Positions 20,575 to 29,889 of a DNA stretch of 64,000 bases are shown here, piece by piece. Source of the DNA: Enterococcus italicus DSM 15952 (GTDB lineage: Bacteria > Bacillota > Bacilli > Lactobacillales > Enterococcaceae). The stretch covers positions 913,545-977,544 of the forward strand of contig NZ_GL622241.1 in assembly GCF_000185365.1 (NCBI RefSeq). The letters run 5' to 3'. The position numbers and the translations under genes are program-made. Within the stretch, counting starts at the first letter, position 1; every line of letters begins with the position of its first letter. The notes under the pieces are model-generated. The model did no database searches and had not been told where the DNA came from. It saw only the letters and a program-made list of their open reading frames with translations.

Positions 20575-21183
20575 ATGAATGGCTGGTTTGATTCAAACGG
20601 GAAAATATATCAGATAATGCAACTGTGCAGTGACTTATTAGTACTAACCATCATTATGATTCTTTCTTCCATTCCTTTGATTACGATTGGTGCAGCTTTG
20701 ACTGCTGGATATACAGTAGCATTTGGCATAATCGAACAAAAGGGACAATCAATATCAAAAGAATACTTTAAGTCATTTAAAAAGAATTTCTGGAACGCGA
20801 CGAAAATATGGTGTAGCTATTTAGTTGTTATTTTTTTACTGATAGTTAGCATTCCTTTTGTTAGCAAATTTAGTTGGATTCAATATCCAATGCTACTTTT
20901 ATTTACCATTTTCATGATGACCTGTATGATCGTATTTCCACTTCTTTCTCGATTTGAAAACAATGCTTTTATTACCTTAAAAAATTCTTTCTTTCTTGTT
21001 TTGCAATATGTTCCTTCTGCAATTTTAATTTTTGGAGTATGGTTCTTGTATTTTATAGGTGGTATTTTTGTCCATAAGCTCTTTCTAGTGTGGCTTTTTT
21101 GGGGTTTAGGTACGTGTATAGTGGCAAATTCATGGTTATTTCAACAAATAATTAAACGATACGAGTTAAATGAAAAGAGGTAA
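20575..21183 (+). CDS. DUF624 (YesL-like) membrane protein
   Basis: This 202-residue protein has about five hydrophobic segments and the short start MNGWFDSNGKIYQIMQLCSDLLVL, cited here for its YesL-like pattern. Members of this family are encoded beside LplABC-type oligosaccharide transporters and are thought to assist the transport system, but no mechanism is established. GGAGGAG precedes the ATG, and it sits 30 bases after the binding protein and five before the kinase. Confidence 0.8.
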   Translation: MNGWFDSNGKIYQIMQLCSDLLVLTIIMILSSIPLITIGAALTAGYTVAFGIIEQKGQSISKEYFKSFKKNFWNATKIWCSYLVVIFLLIVSIPFVSKFSWIQYPMLLLFTIFMMTCMIVFPLLSRFENNAFITLKNSFFLVLQYVPSAILIFGVWFLYFIGGIFVHKLFLVWLFWGLGTCIVANSWLFQQIIKRYELNEKR

Positions 21184-21188
21184 GTGTA

Positions 21189-22112
21189 GTGTTTATCGGG
21201 ATAGATATAGGTGGAACAACCATTAAATACGGATTGGTGGATGATCAAGGGAGAGTGTCTACTAAAAATTCAGTTCAAACGAGTCACATAAAGGATGACT
21301 TGATTCACCAACTAGTGACCATTATAGATAATTATAAAGATGAAGAAATTGACGGAGTAGGAATTAGTGCCCCCGGAATCATTCAAAAAAATGGATTGAT
21401 GACCACAGCTGGGTCTATTCACAGTTTATATGGAACAAATTTAAAAATGGTATTAGAGGAGAAGGTGAATCTTCCTATATCAATTATTAATGATGCGAAT
21501 GCAGTAGCTATTGCAGAAAAGTGGATAGGGAACGCAAAAGATTTCGAAAATTATTTATGTGTCGTTCTGGGTACCGGAATTGGTGGTGGAATCGTTATCG
21601 ATGGAAAATTATTCAGTGGTGCCCATGGTATGGCTGGAGAATTTGGTTGGATGTTAATTGATCGTTTACCTAAAGAAGATATAGAAAAGGTTTCATATAA
21701 TCAACGAGCAGCAGTCGTTGGCGGTTTGTGTCATCAATACAATCTTAAAAAACATCTGGAGAATTTAGAAGCTGAGGATGTAGATGTATATGATGCTTTT
21801 GAAATAATGAACCGAGCAAAAAATGGGGAAAAAGTTGCTCAGTCGGTATTAGAACAGTTTTATACCGATTTAAGTGTAGGACTTATGAATCTGATGTGCA
21901 ATTTTGATCCTGAGGCTATTTTAATTGGCGGTGGAATCAGTGAAAATGAAGAATTCAGTAATCAATTGAAACAGCGATTAGAGGAATTATTAAGCAAACA
22001 TGAAAGTTTTCATCGGCTAAAAAATATTATTCAGATTCCTATTATTCCAACTAAATTGCAAAATGATGCTGGAATGATTGGGGCAGTATATACGTTAAAA
22101 CAATTTTTGTAG
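21189..22112 (+). CDS. ROK-family sugar kinase, beta-glucoside kinase (BglK)-like
   Basis: This 307-residue protein has the ROK phosphate loop DIGGTTIKYG near the start, the base Asp in INDANAVAIAEKW, and GTGIGGGIVIDG. The zinc-binding CxCGxxGC motif of glucokinases and NagC-type proteins is absent; the corresponding region reads AGEFGWMLIDRLP, as I recall for Klebsiella BglK. With a 6-phospho-beta-glucosidase in the locus, phosphorylation of an imported disaccharide is the most economical role. A GTG start at 21189 is supported by AGAGG about eight bases upstream. Glucokinase activity remains an alternative. Confidence 0.82.
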   Translation: MFIGIDIGGTTIKYGLVDDQGRVSTKNSVQTSHIKDDLIHQLVTIIDNYKDEEIDGVGISAPGIIQKNGLMTTAGSIHSLYGTNLKMVLEEKVNLPISIINDANAVAIAEKWIGNAKDFENYLCVVLGTGIGGGIVIDGKLFSGAHGMAGEFGWMLIDRLPKEDIEKVSYNQRAAVVGGLCHQYNLKKHLENLEAEDVDVYDAFEIMNRAKNGEKVAQSVLEQFYTDLSVGLMNLMCNFDPEAILIGGGISENEEFSNQLKQRLEELLSKHESFHRLKNIIQIPIIPTKLQNDAGMIGAVYTLKQFL

Positions 22113-22119
22113 TGTATGT

Positions 22120-22160
22120 TGATGCGGTGGAGACAGTCAATTGACGACTCTACCGCATCA
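22120..22160 (+). terminator. terminator of the beta-glucoside operon
   Basis: TGATGCGGT pairs with ACCGCATCA around an inner partly paired region, followed by TTTATTCTTATTT. It lies directly after the ROK gene and before a convergent gene, so it may act on both strands. Confidence 0.7.
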
Positions 22161-22184
22161 TTTATTCTTATTTGGATGGTATAC

Positions 22185-22769
22185 CTATATCTTCATAAAA
22201 AGCTCTGTTGCGTATACGATTGCCAACGCTAAGATGGCTGCAATTGCCGTAAATGCAAGTACAATACTAACTTTTTCGACAAAATATTTTCTATTATTTC
22301 TTTGTTTTTGCAATGTTTCTAAGTTTGGATTTCCTTCAGTAAAGGCAATGATTTCTTTTAGTGTTTTTACATTAGCTTTCTTCTTTTCTTTTTCTATTTT
22401 TAGTGCAAATACCATGCTGATTCCCCACAATATTCCAAATGGAAGGTATCCCTTTGCACCAAAAATAGTGATACTGGGTACTCCTACTATTAATGCCAGT
22501 AGAATAAAGAAAAGCATCCCCTTTGTGTTTTTGTCCATGTGTTCACTGTTGACCATTTTTTTCATCGTTGCCACGTCTCCTTTGACCAATTCATCTAAGG
22601 TAATATCAAAAAGAACGCTTAGAGCAATCAAATTGTGAATATCTGGATAGGTTTTATCATTTTCCCACTTAGAAATCGTTTGGCGAGTGACATAGATTTT
22701 TTCTGCTAATATTTCTTGAGAATAGCCATTCAGCTCCCGGTATTTTTTTAATTGTTTGCTAAAGTTCAT
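22185..22769 (-). CDS. XRE-family regulator with membrane-spanning C-terminus
   Basis: This 194-residue protein has an N-terminal Cro/C1 helix-turn-helix (LAEKIYVTRQTISKWENDKTYPD, about 19-42, cited in part) followed by three hydrophobic segments near residues 84-103, 107-123 and 170-190. The layout places a DNA-binding domain at the membrane. Targets are unknown. It is convergent with the ROK kinase operon. Two similar proteins lie at 29.9 and 42.1 kb. GGAGG precedes its ATG on the minus strand. Confidence 0.85.
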   Translation of the reverse strand: MNFSKQLKKYRELNGYSQEILAEKIYVTRQTISKWENDKTYPDIHNLIALSVLFDITLDELVKGDVATMKKMVNSEHMDKNTKGMLFFILLALIVGVPSITIFGAKGYLPFGILWGISMVFALKIEKEKKKANVKTLKEIIAFTEGNPNLETLQKQRNNRKYFVEKVSIVLAFTAIAAILALAIVYATELFMKI

Positions 22770-22975
22770 TTTATATCCTCCTAGTAAGTGTAGTGTACAT
22801 GGATGGTGAAGAATCGTCTGTCTATCCTGTGTTACATCATGCTATGAGTAGTGTATACGATTGTTTCCATGCTTGTAAATATAGCAAAAGAGGGTGCAGT
22901 TTTGATGAAAACTATTCCTTCACATGATATGATGTGGATGAGGACGATCGATTGTCTAAAAGATAGGAGAAATAA

Positions 22976-23488
22976 GTGAATAATAATGATATATTAATTC
23001 GTTTGCGTTATGCGTTGGATTTCAGTAATCAGCAGATGGTGGAGATTTTTCGTTTAGGAGGCAGGGAGATGGATTTGCCTACGTTGGGGCAGCTGCTTAC
23101 AAAGCAAGATCCTGAGGCGGATTTGCCGCGCGATGCGGTCTGTGATTCACGGACGTTGGAGCAATTTTTTAATGGTCTGATTGTCTTTAAGCGTGGGCCG
23201 CAGCCGGCTAAGCCAGGCGTGACGCCACCGAATCCTTTCCAAATAACGAGTCAAGCACATGTGAACAATGTGATGATCAAAAAGGTCAAAATCGCGTTGA
23301 CTATGACTAGTGAAGACATTCAAGAGTGTTTGCACTTGGCGGGGCTTTATGTATCGCCTAGCGAGATTGGGGCGATTTTGCGGAAGGCGGGTCAGCGAAA
23401 TTATATGCCATGCAAGGATAGTTTTGCTCGCAATTTCTTGAAAGGTTTGACGATTCGGGAACGAAAAATAGATACAACAGAAGCGTAG
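22976..23488 (+). CDS. DUF1456 family protein (YehS-like)
   Basis: This 170-residue cytoplasmic protein has two copies of the DUF1456 repeat, beginning NNNDILIRLRYAL and NNVMIKKVKIALTM. Family members are small, widespread and uncharacterised. The GTG at 22976 follows AGGAGAAATAA with good spacing. It is followed by a strong bidirectional hairpin. Base composition rises in G+C from here relative to the beta-glucoside locus. I cannot propose a specific function. Confidence 0.85.
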   Translation: MNNNDILIRLRYALDFSNQQMVEIFRLGGREMDLPTLGQLLTKQDPEADLPRDAVCDSRTLEQFFNGLIVFKRGPQPAKPGVTPPNPFQITSQAHVNNVMIKKVKIALTMTSEDIQECLHLAGLYVSPSEIGAILRKAGQRNYMPCKDSFARNFLKGLTIRERKIDTTEA

Positions 23489-23536
23489 TTGGTGAAAAAA
23501 GAAGTTTTAATCAAATCGAGTAGCTAAAAGTAAAAA

Positions 23537-23588
23537 CCAGACCAGCCAAAAGTGTGTGAAATCACTTTTGGCTGGTCTGGTCTTTTTG
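23537..23588. terminator. bidirectional terminator
   Basis: An 18-base stem, CCAGACCAGCCAAAAGTG (23537-23554) with its complement at 23563-23580, is followed by TCTTTTTG; the opposite strand has TTTTTAC. It lies between convergent genes. Confidence 0.85.
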
Positions 23589-23605
23589 TATTCTGTCTCA
23601 GCCGT

Positions 23606-24514
23606 TTATTTTTTACGTATGATGTAGCGTAGGGCTGCGGCATAGATGAGCCACAAGAGGGCGCTAAAACCGATGATGATCAGCCAGGCATGCTTGTTGT
23701 GGGTCATGGGTAGTGGGACATTCATCCCGAAGAAGCCAGTAATGACGGCCAGCATCGCCAATAAAATCGAAATGATGGTTAAGGTGGTCATGTTGTCATT
23801 CAGATTATTGTTTAGAATGTTGTTGTACGTTCCGGACAATTGCTGCAAGACTTGTGCGTTAAGTTGGGTCATACTGGATAATTGTCGTGCTTCGATGATG
23901 GAGTCTTCGAGTTGTTCACGCTCGACGTCATCCATGGTTTTGTAGACGAATTGTCCTTTTAGTTGCTCGAGCAAAATGACGTTTTGGTTGGCTGCCGAGA
24001 CCAAATAAACCATTCCCGTCTCGATATCAGATAGCGCCAATAAGTTACGCTTGGTCGTCTTTTCTCTGAGTTTGCGATTGAATTCATCTTTGGCACGGTC
24101 CATCTTTTCGACGTAAGGGAAATACGCTTCTGAAATCAAAAACAAACTGACAAATAAAAATTTATAGACAGATATTTCGGGATTGCGTGCTAAGTAGCGC
24201 TTCATCCGCTCGATAATATAGGCGTTCTCGTGGTTATAGATGGTCAATAAGCGGTCGCGTTTGGCCACAAAGGTCATCGGGATCGTCTCATAGTGATTGT
24301 CATCTTTGGTCTGGTTTAAGACATTGAAGATGACAGTCAGGGTATCCGTATCAAATTCGTACTCGGTATGGGCGCGTTCATTTTTATCCAGGGCGTAAGA
24401 AAGTGTCTCAGGATCAATCTCGTATTCTTCGTAGACATTGGAGGAATCGGCTAGGCGATCGGAATCGATCGTAATCCATAGACAGTTTTCTCCGAAAGGG
24501 GTTCTTGTAATCAT
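23606..24514 (-). CDS. CorA-family divalent cation transporter
   Basis: This 302-residue protein has the CorA plan: a large cytoplasmic N-terminal domain, a long helix, and two C-terminal membrane segments. The GMN signature is in FFGMNVPLP (Gly263-Asn265). CorA pentamers bring in magnesium, and some members move cobalt, nickel or zinc. It is slightly shorter than E. coli CorA. AAAGGAT precedes the ATG. It is a single gene facing away from the SDR-gene terminator. Confidence 0.88.
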   Translation of the reverse strand: MITRTPFGENCLWITIDSDRLADSSNVYEEYEIDPETLSYALDKNERAHTEYEFDTDTLTVIFNVLNQTKDDNHYETIPMTFVAKRDRLLTIYNHENAYIIERMKRYLARNPEISVYKFLFVSLFLISEAYFPYVEKMDRAKDEFNRKLREKTTKRNLLALSDIETGMVYLVSAANQNVILLEQLKGQFVYKTMDDVEREQLEDSIIEARQLSSMTQLNAQVLQQLSGTYNNILNNNLNDNMTTLTIISILLAMLAVITGFFGMNVPLPMTHNKHAWLIIIGFSALLWLIYAAALRYIIRKK

Positions 24515-24566
24515 TGTCTTATCCTTTCGTTTTTTTTTAACTATAGCATGTCCAATGACTGGTGAC

Positions 24567-24604
24567 TAGAAAAAAATACCCCGGCTGGTCTGGCCAGTCG
24601 GGGT
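24567..24604 (-). terminator. terminator of the SDR gene
   Basis: On the minus strand, ACCCCGACTGG pairs with CCAGCCGGGGT, followed by ATTTTTTTC. It starts 12 bases after the SDR stop. Confidence 0.85.
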
Positions 24605-24615
24605 GTAGTCGGCGA

Positions 24616-25506
24616 TTAGTTAATCGCTTCGCCACCTGTGACGCCGTAGATTTGGGCGGTGACATAGCTGGCTTTGTTTGATGCTAAAAAGACATAGACG
24701 GGTGCTAGTTCGACGGGTTGACCGGCGCGACCGAGTAACGTGTCTTGGCCAAACTCTGGCAGTTCTTCTAATGGTTGGCCACCGTCTAGTTGCAAGGGCG
24801 TCCAGACTGGACCGGGTGCGACGCCATTGACGCGGATGCCTTTTTTAGCAAATTGTTTCGCCAAGCTGATGGTCAAGCTGCGGATGGATGCTTTGGTCGC
24901 GGCATAGTCGAGTAAGTTCCCACTAGGGTTAAAACCTTGAGTGGAAGTCGATGTCACGATTGCACCTCCCGCTGGTAAATAGGGCTCGGCGGCTTTGATG
25001 AGGGCAAACATCGAGACAATATTGACCGTAAAGGTGTCACGGACTTGTTGGATCGGAAGTTGGGCGATGTCTTCTTGGCTAATTTGTTGGGCGGCATTTA
25101 ACACTAAGGTATCTAAACCACCTAGTCCCGCGACGGCTTGTTTGACTAGCTTTTCTGGAGCGGACTCCTCTCGTAAATCAGCTGGCAATAGCACGACTTT
25201 GCGGCCGGCTTGCTCGATATAGTTCGCGACTTCTTGGGCATCTTTCTCTTCACCGGGTAAAAAGTGCAAAGCAATATCGGCGCCCTCACGTGCATAAGCG
25301 ATAGCGACTGCGTGACCGATGCCAGAGTCTGCACCTGTAATCAAGACGCGGCGGTTTTCCAATTGATGTGTCCCTTGGTAGCTTTCTTCACCGCAGTCAG
25401 GGGTGATGGACATCTCATCCTGCACGGCAACGTCTTCTTGGTCTTCTTTATTGAAGGTCCCTGTATGGTACAATTTGCGTGGATCGATTAGCACTGGTTC
25501 TGTCAT
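24616..25506 (-). CDS. short-chain dehydrogenase/reductase (YghA/GSP39-like)
   Basis: From the ATG at 25506 the protein has 296 residues. This start is chosen because AAGGAG lies nine bases upstream; an upstream in-frame start would add 16 unrelated residues. The N-terminal extension before the Rossmann fold is typical of the GSP39/YghA group. The cofactor loop is TGADSGIG (57-64) and the catalytic pair is Tyr201/Lys205 in YAATK. Substrate is unknown; relatives are general stress-associated NAD(P)-dependent oxidoreductases. A strong terminator follows. Confidence 0.88.
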   Translation of the reverse strand: MTEPVLIDPRKLYHTGTFNKEDQEDVAVQDEMSITPDCGEESYQGTHQLENRRVLITGADSGIGHAVAIAYAREGADIALHFLPGEEKDAQEVANYIEQAGRKVVLLPADLREESAPEKLVKQAVAGLGGLDTLVLNAAQQISQEDIAQLPIQQVRDTFTVNIVSMFALIKAAEPYLPAGGAIVTSTSTQGFNPSGNLLDYAATKASIRSLTISLAKQFAKKGIRVNGVAPGPVWTPLQLDGGQPLEELPEFGQDTLLGRAGQPVELAPVYVFLASNKASYVTAQIYGVTGGEAIN

Positions 25507-25685
25507 AGCTGTCACTCCTTTTTCTTTGATACATTTAGTATACGCTAGGAACAAGCACGCCCCAAATAGAACGGTGCATATGGAATGCTAGGGACGCGCT
25601 TTTTGCTTCTTAAGGGTATTCCTTGTATAATGGTCATGATTTTTGACAAGTCGGCAACACTGATTGCCAGAACGGAGCAGAAGGA

Positions 25686-26681
25686 ATGGAGACAAATTTT
25701 TGGGCCGAGTTACCAAAGCCCTTTTTTATATTGGCACCAATGGAAGATGTGACTGATGTGGTCTTTCGCCATGTCGTGCAGCAAGCCGGTGCGCCAGATG
25801 TGTTTTTTACGGAGTTTACGAACTCGGATAGTTATTGTCATCCGGATGGCATCGAGAGTGTTCGCGGACGCTTGGTCTTTACGGAAGATGAGCAGCCGAT
25901 TGTTGCGCATATCTGGGGGGACAAGCCAGAGTTTTTCCGTCAGATGAGTCTTGGGATGGCGGAGATGGGCTTTAAGGGAATCGATATTAATATGGGGTGT
26001 CCGGTCCCTAATGTAGCTGAGCGTGGCAAGGGTAGTGGCTTGATTCTACGGCCGGAAGTGGCGGCAGAACTGATCGACGCGGCAAAAGCGGGTGGCTTAC
26101 CAGTCAGTGTCAAGACGCGCTTAGGCTTTGAAGAGTTAGCCGAGCATCAAGACTGGATCGAGCATTTATTGCGTCAAGATATCGCCAATCTGTCGATTCA
26201 TCTACGTACCCGTAAGGAAATGAGTAAGGTGGCAGCACATTGGGAGATGATTCCTTTGGTGACTGCTATCCGTGACCGGGTCGCTCCCCAGACAACAATT
26301 ACGATTAATGGCGACATCCCCGATCGTGCGACAGGGCTGGCTTTAGCGGAGAAATATGGGGTCGATGGCATTATGATTGGGCGTGGGATTTTTAAAAATC
26401 CGTTTGCCTTTGAAAAAGAGCCTCGTCAGCATTCTGCGAGTGAGTTGCTTGATTTATTACGTTTGCAATTGGACTTACAAGATACGTACAAAGAGCGCGT
26501 GCCGCGGCCGATTGTCGGCTTGCATCGTTTTTTTAAAATTTATGTCAAAGGGTTTCCAGGTGCGAGTGAGTTGCGTGTGCGCCTAATGGGAACAAAATCA
26601 ACAGCGCAAGTGCGCGAGTTGCTCGATGCATTTGAGCAGGGTGCTTTTAAGCCAAACTCTAGTGAAACACTGATAGAGTAA
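25686..26681 (+). CDS. tRNA-dihydrouridine synthase (Dus family)
   Basis: This 331-residue FMN enzyme reduces uridines in tRNA. Recognisable parts are the FMN-barrel start LAPMEDVTD, the catalytic Cys in [24 protein letters not shown], and the C-terminal INGDIPD and [13 protein letters not shown] segments. The sequence lies nearer to the DusC-like branch than to the housekeeping DusB of Firmicutes, so a second dus gene may exist elsewhere. GGAGCAGAAGGA precedes the ATG. A VOC protein gene follows 16 bases later and may be co-transcribed. Confidence 0.9.
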   Translation: METNFWAELPKPFFILAPMEDVTDVVFRHVVQQAGAPDVFFTEFTNSDSYCHPDGIESVRGRLVFTEDEQPIVAHIWGDKPEFFRQMSLGMAEMGFKGIDINMGCPVPNVAERGKGSGLILRPEVAAELIDAAKAGGLPVSVKTRLGFEELAEHQDWIEHLLRQDIANLSIHLRTRKEMSKVAAHWEMIPLVTAIRDRVAPQTTITINGDIPDRATGLALAEKYGVDGIMIGRGIFKNPFAFEKEPRQHSASELLDLLRLQLDLQDTYKERVPRPIVGLHRFFKIYVKGFPGASELRVRLMGTKSTAQVRELLDAFEQGAFKPNSSETLIE

Positions 26682-26697
26682 AAACGGAGGTATTACG

Positions 26698-27096
26698 ATG
26701 ACAACAGTCTTTGCGAATTTTCCAGTAACAGATTTGCCACGTTCGATTGTGTTTTATGAAGCATTAGGATTTCAAAAAAATGAAGAATTTTCTAATGAAC
26801 AAGCCAGTGCGTTGGTGTGGGATGATACCTTTTGGGTGATGTTATTGACGACGCCTTTTTACGAGGAGTTTTTAAGCGCGGGCAAAGTTGTCGCGGATAC
26901 CAAAAAAGTGAGTGGCGCCCTCGTAGCATTTACAGTGGACAGTGTCGAAAAAGTCAAAGAACTAGGTCGACTAGCCGAGCAGCACGGAGGTCGTGTCAGA
27001 AGGGTGAATCGTGACATCCCTGAAGAGCTGATGTATGAGCTCGAGATTGAAGATCCAGATGGCAATCAATTGGAGCCTTGTTGGTTGAAAAGCTAA
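26698..27096 (+). CDS. VOC (glyoxalase/bleomycin-resistance) family protein
   Basis: This 132-residue protein has the paired beta-alpha-beta fold signature, starting NFPVTDLPRSIVFYEALGF and ending with IEDPDGNQLEPCW. The Glu in QLEPCW and an upstream residue may bind a metal. Members range from dioxygenases to antibiotic-binding proteins, so no substrate can be assigned. GGAGG precedes the ATG. Confidence 0.82.
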   Translation: MTTVFANFPVTDLPRSIVFYEALGFQKNEEFSNEQASALVWDDTFWVMLLTTPFYEEFLSAGKVVADTKKVSGALVAFTVDSVEKVKELGRLAEQHGGRVRRVNRDIPEELMYELEIEDPDGNQLEPCWLKS

Positions 27097-27103
27097 AAAA
27101 AGG

Positions 27104-27132
27104 TTGACGATAGGGGTGGCTATGTGTATAGT
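27104..27132 (+). promoter_or_regulatory. promoter of the attenuated amino-acid transporter operon
   Basis: TTGACG (27104-27109), a 17-base spacer and TATAGT (27127-27132) form a near-consensus sigma-A promoter. It precedes the leader peptide by about 30 bases and the first transporter gene by about 280. Confidence 0.8.
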
Positions 27133-27162
27133 AGACCCATACAATTCAGAGGAGGACTTCAG

Positions 27163-27222
27163 ATGCAAACGAAAAAAGCGATGAATCAAGTACGATTTTA
27201 TTACTATGCTTTTTATAGATAA
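27163..27222 (+). CDS. 19-residue aromatic leader peptide (putative attenuator peptide)
   Basis: A strong GAGGAGG site lies seven bases before an ATG opening a 19-residue peptide, MQTKKAMNQVRFYYYAFYR. Seven residues of its last nine are Phe, Tyr or Arg, with codons TTT TAT TAC TAT GCT TTT TAT AGA before the stop. The stop is followed at once by stem-loops and a terminator, as expected of a peptide whose translation rate reports charged tRNA-Tyr (or tRNA-Phe). It is too short to be a usual gene. The inference rests on codon content and position and has not been tested. Confidence 0.7.
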   Translation: MQTKKAMNQVRFYYYAFYR

Positions 27223-27384
27223 TGTTTGCATCAAGTAGGTGCAAACACCAGTTGTTTGTATCTATGAAGAGCTTGTTTTTGATGCCTGCATAGATAAATA
27301 TCTAATGCGGGTTGTCAGCTTACGTTTTTATTTTTTTAAACGATTAGTCAACGGCATTAGATACGTCTAATGCCGTTTTTTTTG
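27223..27384 (+). promoter_or_regulatory. attenuator: stem-loops, antiterminator and terminator
   Basis: Stem A is TGTTTGCA/TGCAAACA (27223-27230 with 27240-27247). Stem B is TATCTATG/CATAGATA (27259-27266 with 27289-27296). TATCTAATGC (27299-27308) can pair with GCATTAGATA (27354-27363). That pairing excludes the terminator, ACGGCATTAGA (27351-27361) with TCTAATGCCGT (27366-27376), which is followed by eight T. The mutually exclusive pairings are the classical design of transcription attenuation, placed directly before the transporter start. Confidence 0.72.
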
Positions 27385-27412
27385 TATGAAAAAAAGGAAA
27401 GAAGGAATAGAA

Positions 27413-29029
27413 ATGAAGGGAAAAGGGAAGCAGCACACATGGCTAAAATGGGGGATGGCGCTCCTTGCGTTCGTCATCAGCTGGCAGCTGTCAACAACGG
27501 TCCATGCACAGGAGAAACAAGTCGTCATCGTCGGGACATCTGGTCAGACAAAACCCATGGATTACTTCAATGACAAAAATGAACTGACAGGCTTTGAAAT
27601 TGATGTCTTAAAAGAAATCGAAAGTCGGTCAGATACGATAACTTTTCAATTTGAAACGGCGGAGTTTGCATCATTATTTGCCGGCTTAGATTCGAAAAAA
27701 TTTGACCTAGTAGTCAATAACTTAGGCGAGAGTGGCGACCGACGCAAAAAGTACTTATTTTCTTTATACCCATATATCGTCACGCACAATGTCTTAATTA
27801 CCAAAACCGATCAGCCGGATAATCTGACTGTCGCTGACTTGAAAGGAAAATCCATCGCCGTCGTTCCGGCTTCACCACAATCACAGTTTCTCGAAGCGTG
27901 GAACAAAGAAAATCCTGACGACGCAGTCACGATTCAATACGTGGATTCTGATCCATCGCAAATTATCCGCGATGTCTACAGTGGGAAGTTCGATGCGACT
28001 ATCTATGCAACGACGTACGTTCATGATGTAGAGCAGACTTTTGGCATTCAATTAAAGCAACACACCATCGAAAATGAAGACCAAATACGACAACCGGGTT
28101 CTTATTTTATTTTCCGCAAAGATGAGTTGACGCTAAGGAATGAAATGGACGAGATTTTAGCAGAAATGCGTGAAGACGGGACACTCACGAAAATTAGTAT
28201 GAAATACCTTGGTCAAGATGATATCCAGCTAACAAAAGCATTAATCGAAAAAAATGACAAATTGAATGAAGAGAACGCGACGACCTCAGACAGTGATACC
28301 GCACAAGCAGAGACGAATGAGACAACAGACGGGAAACTATTTGTCCCCTCGTTGATTCCGTCAATTATCGCTCAACTGCTACCCAAATTACCGATTACGT
28401 TACTAATGACGGTCGTGTCCGCAATTATTGGTCTGGGATTAGGCTTTTTGATTGCCGTGGTGAAAATCCGCAATACCCCAGTCTTAACACAAATCTGTAG
28501 TGTGTTCGTCTCCTTTATGCGTGGGACACCACAGCTTGTGCAATTGTTCTTATCGTTTTATGGCTTTCCAATTTTAGTCGAATGGCTTTCCCAACAAATG
28601 GGCGTGACCGCAAATGTCAACGCCATCCCAGCGTTGGTGTATGTCTTTATTGCCTTTGGGTTAAATGAAGCAGCCTACACCTCAGAGACCTTCCGTGCAG
28701 CCTTACTATCGGTCAATAAAAATGAAATCGAAGCGGCACGCTCAATCGGCTTGACCAATGTGCAAACGATGATGCGCATCATCTTGCCATCTGCCTTGAT
28801 CGTCGCACTGCCGAACTTGGTGAATAGCTTTATTAGTCTCTTGAAAGCAACGTCACTGGCCTTTACGGTAACGATTATCGACATCATGGGCCAGACTAGA
28901 ATTATCGCAGGGGCGAACTTGCGCTTTTTCGAAGCCTATATCGCCGTAGCTCTTGTCTATTGGGTGATGTGTCTCTTGATTGAACAAGTAGCCAAACGCA
29001 TCGAGCGCAAACTAAACGTCGACTTATAA
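27413..29029 (+). CDS. amino-acid ABC transporter, fused binding protein and permease
   Basis: From the ATG at 27413 (AAGGA upstream; the ATG at 27386 lacks a site and overlaps the terminator tail) this is a 538-residue fusion. A signal peptide ends near residue 31 (TTVHAQ). A polar-amino-acid binding domain follows (about 32-265, with [15 protein letters not shown] and DLVVNNLGE), then a short acidic linker. Last comes a HisM/GlnP-type permease (about 305-530) with [22 protein letters not shown]. The ATPase is encoded next. Substrate is probably an aromatic or other polar amino acid; the leader peptide upstream argues for tyrosine or phenylalanine. Confidence 0.88.
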   Translation: MKGKGKQHTWLKWGMALLAFVISWQLSTTVHAQEKQVVIVGTSGQTKPMDYFNDKNELTGFEIDVLKEIESRSDTITFQFETAEFASLFAGLDSKKFDLVVNNLGESGDRRKKYLFSLYPYIVTHNVLITKTDQPDNLTVADLKGKSIAVVPASPQSQFLEAWNKENPDDAVTIQYVDSDPSQIIRDVYSGKFDATIYATTYVHDVEQTFGIQLKQHTIENEDQIRQPGSYFIFRKDELTLRNEMDEILAEMREDGTLTKISMKYLGQDDIQLTKALIEKNDKLNEENATTSDSDTAQAETNETTDGKLFVPSLIPSIIAQLLPKLPITLLMTVVSAIIGLGLGFLIAVVKIRNTPVLTQICSVFVSFMRGTPQLVQLFLSFYGFPILVEWLSQQMGVTANVNAIPALVYVFIAFGLNEAAYTSETFRAALLSVNKNEIEAARSIGLTNVQTMMRIILPSALIVALPNLVNSFISLLKATSLAFTVTIIDIMGQTRIIAGANLRFFEAYIAVALVYWVMCLLIEQVAKRIERKLNVDL

Positions 29030-29042
29030 AAAGGAGAAGGTC

Positions 29043-29777
29043 ATGTTAACATTAAAAAATTGGAACAAATCATACAAAGAAAATCATGTGTTAAAAGATA
29101 TTGACTTAACAGTTGGGACTGGAGACGTTTTGACGATCATTGGATCAAGTGGTTCTGGAAAATCGACCTTGCTACGCTCCATCAATTTTTTAGAACCAGC
29201 CGATAGTGGTACGATTCAGATTGGTGCTTTGACACGGGATGTTCAAACAACGACCAAAGCCGATATATTAGCGATTCGTCGGCAAACAGCGATGGTCTTT
29301 CAAAACTATGCATTGTTTTCCAAAAAAACAGTCAAAGAAAATGTCATGGAGGCGCTAGTTGCCGTAAAAAAAATGCCCGTAAAAAAGGCAAAGGTACTCG
29401 CTGAAGAACAACTAGAGCGTGTGGGAATGGCTGATCGAATGGACTTTTACCCGAATAAACTATCCGGTGGTCAGCAGCAGCGTGTAGGCATTGCGCGTGT
29501 CCTTGCTATTCAGCCAGAGGTAATTCTATTTGATGAACCAACGTCCGCACTCGATCCTGAGCTGGTCGCAGGTATTTTAGAACTAATCAAAGGTATCGCA
29601 CATCAACAGACGACCATGATTATGGTAACTCATGAGATGAAATTTGCAAAAGAAGTCTCAGATCAAATCATCTTCCTTGATCAAGGCCGCATTCTAGAGC
29701 AAGGGACACCAGAAGAGCTCTTCTTCCATACAAAAGAAGAACGCACGAAGCAATTTATCCAAGGATTTCAAGCATAG
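29043..29777 (+). CDS. amino-acid ABC transporter ATP-binding protein (GlnQ-like)
   Basis: This 244-residue ATPase has Walker [10 protein letters not shown], signature LSGGQQQR and Walker [15 protein letters not shown]. These and [19 protein letters not shown] are typical of GlnQ/HisP-type proteins. It powers the fused binding protein/permease encoded 13 bases upstream. AAGGAGAAGG precedes the ATG. The two genes form a complete importer controlled by the upstream attenuator. Confidence 0.92.
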   Translation: MLTLKNWNKSYKENHVLKDIDLTVGTGDVLTIIGSSGSGKSTLLRSINFLEPADSGTIQIGALTRDVQTTTKADILAIRRQTAMVFQNYALFSKKTVKENVMEALVAVKKMPVKKAKVLAEEQLERVGMADRMDFYPNKLSGGQQQRVGIARVLAIQPEVILFDEPTSALDPELVAGILELIKGIAHQQTTMIMVTHEMKFAKEVSDQIIFLDQGRILEQGTPEELFFHTKEERTKQFIQGFQA

Positions 29778-29889
29778 AGTTATTAGGACGGGCACTCAAG
29801 TAACGCTTTACCAGGTATCAATGACTCGTTGATTGCTTTTTCTGATAAATAGTTCATAGTCAGTAGTATCTGGAAAGCGAGGAAATCAA

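Noticed and set aside
27386-27412. Upstream ATG for the fused amino-acid transporter
   Set aside because: It lies in the terminator tail without a ribosome site; the ATG at 27413 has AAGGA and begins a normal signal peptide.
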